Part shown: positions 1 through 5,202 of the stretch, in pieces
Layout of the letters: each line of letters opens with the position of its first letter
How positions within the stretch are numbered: position 1 is the stretch's first letter
Virus record (IMG/VR): IMGVR_UViG_3300042868_000005
Span: 1-23,953 of that record
DNA length: 23,953 nt
Direction: 5' to 3' (one strand)
DNA from: a virus
Translations under genes and position numbers: made by a program
The notes under the pieces: model-generated
What the model was told of the DNA's origin: nothing
The model's database searches: none
The model's input: the letters and a program-made list of their open reading frames with translations, nothing else

Positions 1-81
1 GAGCGCCTGCACCAACGCTACAACACGCTGCGAGTCAGCCGTGAGCGGATTGAACTACTACAGGAGGCCAAACATGCTTAA
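1..81 (+). CDS. C-terminal end of a truncated unknown protein
   Basis: Frame 1 is open from the left edge to TAA at 79-81, giving the last 26 residues of a protein that starts outside the window. The visible part is charged and probably helical (it begins ERLHQRYN and ends LLQEAKHA), consistent with a coiled coil, but no function can be read from it. Its last codons contain the AGGAGG ribosome site (62-67) and the ATG (74) of the next gene, so the two are probably translationally coupled. The tight overlap with the next gene is the main evidence that this frame is coding. Confidence 0.6.
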   Translation, partial: ERLHQRYNTLRVSRERIELLQEAKHA

Positions 82-286
82 GTACATCTGGACAGAACTG
101 CGGTTGATGGTGAAGACCGTCACGCCAGCGCAGGCCGTGGCGCATGAGTTGATGCACGCCGAGCATGAACTGCTGCAAGCCGAGAGCGCAGTCGAGTACG
201 CGACTTCGCTGGTGACTTACAACAAGAACCGAGTCAAGCGCTTGAAGGCGTATCTTTCTCCACCAGAGCCAAAGGAGCCAGCATGA
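74..286 (+). CDS. Small hypothetical helical phage protein (70 aa)
   Basis: The frame could begin at 41, but ATG at 74 sits 6 nt after a perfect AGGAGG at 62-67, so I chose that start. The protein is 70 residues, charged and mostly helical, with a central stretch rich in His, Glu and Ala (HELMHAEHELL), and ends in a Pro/Glu/Lys tail. It has no signal peptide or membrane segment, and I do not recognise the family. It overlaps the previous gene by 8 nt and the next by 4 nt (ATGA at 283-286), so it belongs to a coupled + strand operon. Function unknown. Confidence 0.7.
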   Translation: MLKYIWTELRLMVKTVTPAQAVAHELMHAEHELLQAESAVEYATSLVTYNKNRVKRLKAYLSPPEPKEPA

Positions 287-540
287 AAACAGTATGCGAT
301 ACGGGCAGAACGCTTTGCCCTCATAAGCCACAGTGCGATCACCTCTGCCACTTCACGGATGCTACGCTTGAGACTCGCAAGATCGCGCCATACCCTATCG
401 TGCCTGACGACATTTCACCAGTGCCAGAGGCGTGGCAGATGATCGGCAGTGTTGTCGTTGGTTTTGTGCTGGTGGCGCTGTTTGTGATCTGCTTGGGACT
501 GTTCTTCACAGGGCTTTGGGTTTGGAGTCTGCTGATATGA
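283..540 (+). CDS. Small membrane protein with N-terminal cysteine cluster (85 aa)
   Basis: Starts in the ATGA overlap with the gene before and ends in an ATGA overlap with the gene after (537-540). The first 22 residues carry four cysteines (C5, C12, C18, C22) and two histidines, a spacing that could bind a metal. Residues about 53-84 form a long hydrophobic stretch, one long or two short membrane passes, ending in WVWSLLI. The Cys-rich head is therefore soluble and the C-terminus is in the membrane. No family recognised. It is far from the lysis genes in transcriptional terms, being on the opposite strand, so a holin role is not supported. Confidence 0.7.
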   Translation: MKTVCDTGRTLCPHKPQCDHLCHFTDATLETRKIAPYPIVPDDISPVPEAWQMIGSVVVGFVLVALFVICLGLFFTGLWVWSLLI

Positions 541-1169
541 GTTACATCATCGCATCGCTGCCGCCCATTAAATGCTTTGTCAAGCGTGAGTTCTTGTACA
601 ACTTTACCCAGGGCCACGGCGAACTAGAACCGGCTATCTGGGTCAGCCTGAAAGCCCTGCGCGGCCAGGTGTTCCGCATTGAGTCGCTGCTGCCCAACTA
701 CGGCGCGTTGTACGACAAGCTGCCCATTCATGCGTATGTGTGGCATACAGAAGCTGGAGACTTGCCCATCGACATGCTCCAGCTATGGGACTGCATGGGC
801 TACCGGTTCACCATTGTGGAAAAGATCGGCTTGCGTAACTTAGGCGTGAAGTTCTTGGGCAAGGACAAGCAGTGGCACTTTGGGCGCTACATGTTTACCG
901 TGGACTTCTGCGCTGATGAGATGGCGCTGGACACGGGCTTTACAGAACAGGCCGAAGAACACAAGTCGTTTAACTGGATCATGCTGGACAACGGCCAGTT
1001 TGCCTGCCAGCCAAACAATCGCTGCCTGTGGTATGACCAGAGCCTGATCCCCGCCGAGACAAAGTTTCCTGACTTTCAAGCGGCCAAGGATTTCTACACT
1101 GTTGACGGCACCCGCAAGTGGAGCGCTGGCGATGACTGGTTCTACACGATTGAGGAGAAAGACGCTTGA
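537..1169 (+). CDS. Conserved phage protein of unknown function (210 aa)
   Basis: The frame is open from 432, but the first 35 codons overlap the previous gene out of frame; ATG at 537, in the ATGA overlap, is the natural start. The product begins MSYIIASLPPIKCFVKREFL. From memory this opening is typical of a well conserved protein of unknown function in many marine and freshwater phages. It is rich in aromatic residues (WVSLKALRGQVFRIESLLPN, GKDKQWHFGRYMFTVDFC) and looks like a compact globular cytoplasmic protein. It has no catalytic motif I can identify and no membrane segment. It ends at TGA 1167-1169, overlapping the TTG start of the next gene. Confidence 0.85.
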   Translation: MSYIIASLPPIKCFVKREFLYNFTQGHGELEPAIWVSLKALRGQVFRIESLLPNYGALYDKLPIHAYVWHTEAGDLPIDMLQLWDCMGYRFTIVEKIGLRNLGVKFLGKDKQWHFGRYMFTVDFCADEMALDTGFTEQAEEHKSFNWIMLDNGQFACQPNNRCLWYDQSLIPAETKFPDFQAAKDFYTVDGTRKWSAGDDWFYTIEEKDA

Positions 1170-1354
1170 ACTGCCCAACTTGCAACGCATGGACAACTGT
1201 CAGCGAGACTAGAAACAAGGAAGGCTATACACTACGCCGCCGAGAGTGCGGCAACGGCCATAAATTTACAACGGAAGAACATGTCAAACTTCAAAACTTG
1301 GACTCAAGAAAACCTAGTGGCGTTCGCGCAGCAAGCGAACGCAAAGATGGTTGA
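1166..1354 (+). CDS. NrdR-like zinc-ribbon protein (62 aa)
   Basis: The start is TTG at 1166, placed 8 nt after GAGGAG (1152-1157) and overlapping the previous stop as TTGA. Residues 1-38 resemble the zinc ribbon of the NrdR repressor of ribonucleotide reductase: CPTC at 3-6, then RRREC at 24-28 and FTTEE at 34-38. The second CxxC of NrdR is replaced by C28 and H32 (CGNGH), so predicted ligands are C3, C6, C28 and H32. The ATP-cone domain of true NrdR is absent; after residue 40 there is only a basic tail. A stand-alone DNA-binding or protein-binding ribbon is likely. Its last 74 nt overlap the next gene in another frame. Confidence 0.75.
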   Translation: MNCPTCNAWTTVSETRNKEGYTLRRRECGNGHKFTTEEHVKLQNLDSRKPSGVRAASERKDG

Positions 1355-1454
1355 GCAAGACGACCGGATTCAGCAGCTTCAGTGCGACCTCAAGGACGCC
1401 ATTGAGGCGTACCGGGCGCTTATGCGAAAGGTCGAGTCCCAGCGCGGTCAATGA
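1281..1454 (+). CDS. Small coiled-coil protein (57 aa), overlapping on both sides
   Basis: ATG at 1281 follows a weak GGAAG (1273-1277) and reads 57 codons to TGA at 1452-1454. The product starts MSNFKTWTQENLVAF, then has a helical, heptad-like section (MVEQDDRIQQLQCDLKDAI), as in small phage coiled-coil proteins. It overlaps the zinc-ribbon gene by 74 nt in a different frame and runs 35 nt past the stop of the convergent endolysin gene on the other strand. It is the last gene of the + strand operon. The ribosome site, intact frame and helical pattern support it, but the short length leaves some doubt. Confidence 0.6.
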   Translation: MSNFKTWTQENLVAFAQQANAKMVEQDDRIQQLQCDLKDAIEAYRALMRKVESQRGQ

Positions 1455-1830
1455 TCAGCGCTTGACGGCGCGGTGAGGGGCTGATGCTGATGTGCGTCCA
1501 GGCGTCGAACTCACGGATGATCTGGTCAAACTGCAAGTCAGAGTCAATGATGGCCCGCACAACTTGGTCTGGCGTCATGCCCGGCACCTTGAAGTCAGCC
1601 GCATAGCCCAGACGGTGCTGGCTGGTGTCCTTGCTACCTACGCTGTCGTTGACTTGCTTTGACCGAAAAGCGCTGTTGATCATGATGGGCTTGCCGTCCA
1701 GCGTGGTCTTGACCTGCTCTAAGAACTCAGCCAGCTTTTGCAAGTTGGCTAGTTCTTTCTCATTGGGCGTGTTGTCGAACTGGCGGTGGCTGGTAGCGGT
1801 CAATTCCGCAAGGGTGAAGTGTGGTGTCAT
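1420..1830 (-). CDS. M15-family peptidase endolysin
   Basis: This 136-residue protein matches the VanY/DacB-like peptidase M15 family (M15_3 type), zinc enzymes that cut peptide bonds in peptidoglycan. The zinc site is visible: SQHRLGYAAD at 70-79 supplies H72 and D79, and WTHIS at 111-115 supplies H113. The first 45 residues are helical (starting MTPHFTLAELTATSH), as is usual for the family. There is no signal peptide, so it should need a holin to reach the wall; the gene just upstream in the operon encodes one, with an ATGA overlap at 1827-1830. It is the last gene of the - strand operon. Confidence 0.92.
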   Translation of the reverse strand: MTPHFTLAELTATSHRQFDNTPNEKELANLQKLAEFLEQVKTTLDGKPIMINSAFRSKQVNDSVGSKDTSQHRLGYAADFKVPGMTPDQVVRAIIDSDLQFDQIIREFDAWTHISISPSPRRQALIIDRAGTRPFA

Positions 1831-2237
1831 TTTTTGCTCTTCATGTCCATAATTTTTTCAAGTGTGCGGCCACCAAAGTAGAAGGACATGACCAGCATGC
1901 CCCACTGGCCCAGCAGGGTGACGTAGACTTCGTTGGCGTCCAGTTTGAAGGCGCTCATCATGGCGAACACGAAGTAGCCGATGAAGATGGCGACCAGCGT
2001 CATGGGCCTGATGTTTTTGGACAGCCAAGAGTCGCTGCTCATGTCTGACTTCAGGCGGTCAGTCAGGTTGTTCTGCTCCGTCTTGTACAAGTCCGTGTCG
2101 TTTGCCATCTTGGCTAACTCGCCGTCTTGCGCCATCTTGGTCAGTTCAAACTGCGCCCGAGCCTTGGCTTCTGGGTCTGGGATCAGTTTGTCGATGAGTT
2201 TGCCGCCCACGTTTAAGAGCGCGTCGAGTCCAATCAT
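1827..2237 (-). CDS. Holin of the 3TM (GTA-type) superfamily
   Basis: A 136-residue membrane protein resembling the 'holin of 3TMs, for gene-transfer release' family. It has an amphipathic N-terminus (MIGLDALLNVGGKLIDKLIP), a charged helix through about residue 66, then a conserved-looking KNIRPMTL entry into a membrane span at about 79-97, and a second span at about 105-122, followed by a Lys-rich tail. Holins make membrane lesions that release the endolysin, here encoded directly downstream with a 4-nt overlap. The start at 2237 has a good GGAG site 6 nt upstream and overlaps the previous stop as ATGA. Confidence 0.87.
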   Translation of the reverse strand: MIGLDALLNVGGKLIDKLIPDPEAKARAQFELTKMAQDGELAKMANDTDLYKTEQNNLTDRLKSDMSSDSWLSKNIRPMTLVAIFIGYFVFAMMSAFKLDANEVYVTLLGQWGMLVMSFYFGGRTLEKIMDMKSKK

Positions 2238-2845
2238 TGTTTACTCCTTGATAACATGGTTGCTGCAATTTGAAGCATGGCGCGGGTGCTCTCCATGTCC
2301 TCTGGCTGGGTAGCCCATCCGACCGTGATCTGCCCAACGAATCTCCCCGGTTCAGGTGGGACACTGATACGGCAGGTAAAAACTACGCCTCGGGCGATGT
2401 ACCACAGGCCCATTTCCGACTGAGCCGATTTGTATTCGCTGCATGGAATCTCGTTTGCCATCAGCTTGACGACATCGCTGTTGTTGGCAGCGTTTTGGGT
2501 GAACAGGCCCACGTCCAGCCCGTCATTGGTCTTGTCTCTGCCATTCTTTCCATACGCCCTGTACAGCACTCGCGTGCCAAACATTGAGTTGACTTTAAAC
2601 ACCGCCACCACCAAGGCGCCGGACTGCTTGAACAGGTGGGCGGCGGCGTCCTCTACGCGGTCTTCAGCAATGGACGGAATCTTTTTGGACTCTTTATAGG
2701 CGCCGATCAGAAGGTCTTGGTTTGTGTATACAAAATAACCGGCGAAGGTCAGCACGGCCATCAGCACCATTGCGAACAGCCGGAACGGGCTGGACACATA
2801 CGCCAGCACTTTGTCAACTAGATTGAGGCGCTCGTCAGTTGCCAT
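2234..2845 (-). CDS. Membrane-anchored protein with periplasmic, possibly GAF-like domain (203 aa)
   Basis: ATG at 2845 is preceded by GGAGGG (complement of 2854-2859) at 8 nt and shares a base with the previous stop (TGATG); a start at 2863 is possible but has no ribosome site. Residues 22-40 form one membrane span after a short cytoplasmic head, so about 160 residues face outwards. Within them two cysteines (C125, C148) could form a disulfide. The strand-helix pattern (GALVVAVFKVN, then VVFTCRISVP, GQITVGWATQ and a final helix) recalls a GAF/PAS-type fold; that is my inference, not a recognised match. It lies just before the holin, so a role in lysis timing is possible. Confidence 0.8.
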   Translation of the reverse strand: MATDERLNLVDKVLAYVSSPFRLFAMVLMAVLTFAGYFVYTNQDLLIGAYKESKKIPSIAEDRVEDAAAHLFKQSGALVVAVFKVNSMFGTRVLYRAYGKNGRDKTNDGLDVGLFTQNAANNSDVVKLMANEIPCSEYKSAQSEMGLWYIARGVVFTCRISVPPEPGRFVGQITVGWATQPEDMESTRAMLQIAATMLSRSKQ

Positions 2846-3324
2846 CAGCAGCGCCCTCCGCATTGCTCAAGGATGCCAAGGGCAAAGTACGTGATAGCGC
2901 CCAGCATGATAAAAAAGACAAGTACCACCAGCCCAAGTTCAATGACTTCATCCATTTCTCGCTTGCGCTTGTTCGCAGCCTCACGCTCACGCCGCGCATC
3001 ATGGGCAGACTCCACGTCCATTGCTGCTGCCCTAGACTTGATCTTGTTCCAGACGTCAATCTTGCCGGACTGCATGAACAGAAGCTGCAACTCGTCCTCA
3101 AACCGCTTGGCCTGGTCGAGTGCCATTTCAATCTGGATAGCCGTGCCCATTGATGACTTGGACTTTTTGGCCTGAACAGCGGCCTTGGTGGCCGTGGACT
3201 TTGCATCAAAGTATTTGCCAAGGACAGGCCCAAGCGAGGACACATCGTCAACGGTTTTGCTGACTTTCTTGATCAGCGCGACTGCTGCCTGTATGCCCGC
3301 TAGTGCGGTAAGTGGGTCGATCAT
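2845..3324 (-). CDS. Phage protein with long helical region and C-terminal membrane span (159 aa)
   Basis: I place the start at 3324, where ATG overlaps the stop of the 41-residue gene upstream (ATGA), rather than at 3390 where the frame opens inside that gene. The product begins MIDPLTALAGIQAAVALIKK, a helical opening I associate with conserved phage proteins of unknown function. A long charged helix follows (KRFEDELQLLF, then RREREAANKRKREMDE), and residues about 129-152 form a membrane span before a short ILEQCGGRC tail. It sits among the lysis genes. An i-spanin has an N-terminal anchor, so the reversed topology argues against a classic Rz. Function unknown. Confidence 0.8.
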   Translation of the reverse strand: MIDPLTALAGIQAAVALIKKVSKTVDDVSSLGPVLGKYFDAKSTATKAAVQAKKSKSSMGTAIQIEMALDQAKRFEDELQLLFMQSGKIDVWNKIKSRAAAMDVESAHDARREREAANKRKREMDEVIELGLVVLVFFIMLGAITYFALGILEQCGGRC

Positions 3325-3446
3325 TTCTTCACCCGCCATTGCAAGCACCAGACCAGCAGCCGGTCTGATGACCATGACCAACGCACGCACTCAAAGACCG
3401 GTGCTGGGGCTTGTGCTGCTGGCGGTAATGGCGGCAGCGCGTCCAT
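3321..3446 (-). CDS. Proline-rich small protein (41 aa)
   Basis: Reading the gap between the two neighbouring membrane-protein genes gives ATG at 3446, one base after the previous stop (TGAGATG), and a stop at 3321-3323 that overlaps the next ATG as ATGA. Such coupling on both sides supports a real gene. The protein starts MDALPPLPPAAQAPAPVF, has two cysteines (C20, C34) and many tryptophans, and ends WRVKK. It has no signal peptide and no lipobox, so it is not a recognisable Rz1 outer-membrane spanin, although Rz1 proteins are also short and proline-rich. No strong ribosome site is visible. Function unknown. Confidence 0.6.
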   Translation of the reverse strand: MDALPPLPPAAQAPAPVFECVRWSWSSDRLLVWCLQWRVKK

Positions 3447-3447
3447 C

Positions 3448-3672
3448 TCAGCGGCTTCTAAAGCTATCCCAGAAGGTAACTACAGCGGCCAGCAGGCCGC
3501 CAATCCACAGCAGGGGCTTGGCTAGGCGACTGAGCGTCTCCAGCACTTTGAACGCGCCTTGGGCGGCAGCAAACGCCGCCGTCACATCTTTGGTGTTCTC
3601 GGTTAACAAATCTACCTTGCCCTCAACGGCCACAAGGCGGTCATAGATTTCGCGGTGCGTTATGTCGTTCAT
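3448..3672 (-). CDS. Small single-span membrane protein, possible holin-like (74 aa)
   Basis: The 74-residue product has a coiled-coil N-terminal half (MNDITHREIYDRLVAVEGKV, then LLTENTKDV) and one hydrophobic segment at about 52-68 (KPLLWIGGLLAAVVTFW), ending in a charged FRSR tail. This plan, soluble helix followed by a C-terminal membrane span, resembles small phage proteins often annotated as putative holins or haemolysin XhlA-like. It overlaps the upstream gene as ATGA at 3669-3672 and shows no strong ribosome site of its own, so it is likely translated by coupling. With the 3TM holin downstream it could be a second holin or an antiholin; neither is shown. Confidence 0.75.
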   Translation of the reverse strand: MNDITHREIYDRLVAVEGKVDLLTENTKDVTAAFAAAQGAFKVLETLSRLAKPLLWIGGLLAAVVTFWDSFRSR

Positions 3673-3935
3673 TTCGGATACTTCGCTTTAACGGCCAGAC
3701 AAGCTGCGACATAGGCGTCCACTTGCGCTTGGTCGCCCTTGACGATGCCATCAAGGTAGTCTGCCATCGGTGGGTACTCAGCAGCACGCTTTTGGGCGTA
3801 GGTCGGCTCTGGCGCTACTGGGCGCAGCGCTTGGGCCTGCTCATCGGTGATCTGGACACTGCCAGCGGGCAGCATAGACTCAAACGCGCTGTCAACAAAG
3901 TGCAGGGAATTGTCGGGGGCTTTGTAGTGTGGCAT
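3669..3935 (-). CDS. Small fibre-associated conserved phage protein (88 aa)
   Basis: Starts at 3935 with AAGGA about 7 nt upstream. The product begins MPHYKAPDNSLHFVDSAFES and then LPAGSVQIT, a pattern shared by small proteins encoded just after tail fibres, and continues with PTYAQKRAAEYPPMADYLDG and VKGDQAQVDAYVAAC, similar to the C-terminal motif of XkdW/tail-fibre-assembly-like proteins. That similarity is from memory. It is soluble and lies directly after the tail-fibre gene, so a fibre chaperone or fibre accessory role is plausible. It ends in an ATGA overlap with the membrane-protein gene that follows, joining the fibre and lysis sections of the operon. Confidence 0.78.
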   Translation of the reverse strand: MPHYKAPDNSLHFVDSAFESMLPAGSVQITDEQAQALRPVAPEPTYAQKRAAEYPPMADYLDGIVKGDQAQVDAYVAACLAVKAKYPK

Positions 3936-3944
3936 TTTTAATCC

Positions 3945-5186
3945 TTAACGAAGTTCCGACCATGTGCGGAGGCTGACGCCTGTTGCTGAATAGCTTGACC
4001 CGCTAGGCACTATTATCTGCATCGAAGGGTTATCGCCCCCTGGGGTATTACTTAAATAATCGCACACAGTGACACCATCAACTACGAATGTGGTGGTTTC
4101 AACTGAGCCAGTATTGCCTTGAACGGAAACCAGAATCGGTTTTCCGGTTGTGTTGTAGTACGTTGTTGAGTACGCACGACTTCCAGTTACCACTTGCCAA
4201 GTCTGCCCATAGCCCAATGAACTCATGGATGTCAAAGCCTGACCGCCGCAGCCTTGAATTGTGCTTGGTGTGGTAGCCCAAGTGCCAGCGGTAGCCTGAG
4301 TGCTCTCTACATAGCCCACAACACGGTAGGCCACGCTTGTACGCGCAAGGGTCGAGTAAATTACAGTTGCGCTGTCCGCTGCGCCAGGCACGCTCAGTGC
4401 TGTGGTGCTAATTAATCCCGTCTCCGTAAGATCATTACCGCCAGAGATGTTGACAACTGCCAGTTCTACTGTGCCAGCATTGTCAAGTGCCAACACAACG
4501 ATACGGCTTTGCACCCCCGAGACAGACCCTAGTGTAGAGCCTGCTGACACGACTACAGAAATAGCAGACGAAATCACCCGCGATACCACTGTGCCGCTTC
4601 CCAAGGTAGCAGACCTAAAGTCCAGCGTGGTTGGGTTTAGCGTGACCGTAAGCGCGTTACTTGCCACAGACGCAGTGATTGGCTGAATGCCCGCTTCTGG
4701 TGGCTTGGTCATTGACCCGCCGCCCTCAAAAGTCAAAGTTTCGGCAGTGATTGTGCCCGTTGCAGTAATAGTGGTTGCGTTGACCGTGGTGATGTTGCCA
4801 GTGGTGATAGTCGCTGTGGCTGCGGCCAGCGTGGTAAACGCGCCAGTGTTAGGCGCGGTGCTACCAATAGGTGGGGGCGAGGCAAGCGAAGTGACCAAGG
4901 ACAGGTAGTCAATAGGCGTGGCAATGTTGTCCACCGTGTACAGCAGCACATCAGCCGATGTGAACACGCTGAACTTGTACGAAGACGATGGGGCCAGCCA
5001 GATGTTGGCTTGGCCTAGCGAGTTCAAGATGATCGGGTTGGTGTTGGCTGTAAGGCCACCAGCGTCCGTGTAGGTTGCCAGCGGCGTGGTTGTGCCCGCA
5101 GCGTAGGTGTAAATTTTGCCGCCGACCAACGGGTTGCCATCGCTGCCGTAAATCTGCTGCTTGGGTGTGGGGGTAAGTGATGCCAT
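3945..5186 (-). CDS. Tail fibre / receptor-binding protein (413 aa)
   Basis: I chose ATG 5186 (MASLTPTPKQQIYGSDGNPL); an upstream extension to 5261 would overlap the previous gene. The first ~95 residues, with GGKIYTYAAGTTTPLATYTD, NPIILNSLGQANIWL and VDNIATPIDY, resemble in order the P22 gp9 head-binding domain, which attaches the tailspike to the virion. Residues ~120-150 are TITTGNITT-type repeats expected of a trimeric beta shaft. The C-terminal ~80 residues (YGQTWQVVTGSRAYSTTYYN) look like a small beta-sandwich tip, as seen on fibres. No hydrolase motif is visible, so it probably binds rather than degrades a receptor. It occupies the position of P22 gene 9. The ribosome site is weak (GGAAA). 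Confidence 0.82.
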   Translation of the reverse strand: MASLTPTPKQQIYGSDGNPLVGGKIYTYAAGTTTPLATYTDAGGLTANTNPIILNSLGQANIWLAPSSSYKFSVFTSADVLLYTVDNIATPIDYLSLVTSLASPPPIGSTAPNTGAFTTLAAATATITTGNITTVNATTITATGTITAETLTFEGGGSMTKPPEAGIQPITASVASNALTVTLNPTTLDFRSATLGSGTVVSRVISSAISVVVSAGSTLGSVSGVQSRIVVLALDNAGTVELAVVNISGGNDLTETGLISTTALSVPGAADSATVIYSTLARTSVAYRVVGYVESTQATAGTWATTPSTIQGCGGQALTSMSSLGYGQTWQVVTGSRAYSTTYYNTTGKPILVSVQGNTGSVETTTFVVDGVTVCDYLSNTPGGDNPSMQIIVPSGSSYSATGVSLRTWSELR

Positions 5187-5202
5187 GTTTATTTTCCGAT
5201 CA

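Noticed and set aside
3321-3446. Calling the Pro-rich 41-mer an Rz1 o-spanin
   Set aside because: There is no signal peptide or lipobox cysteine, and it is not nested in an Rz-type gene.
3669-3935. Programmed frameshift joining the fibre gene to the 88-residue gene
   Set aside because: The small gene has its own AAGGA site and ATG, and no slippery sequence is seen at the junction.
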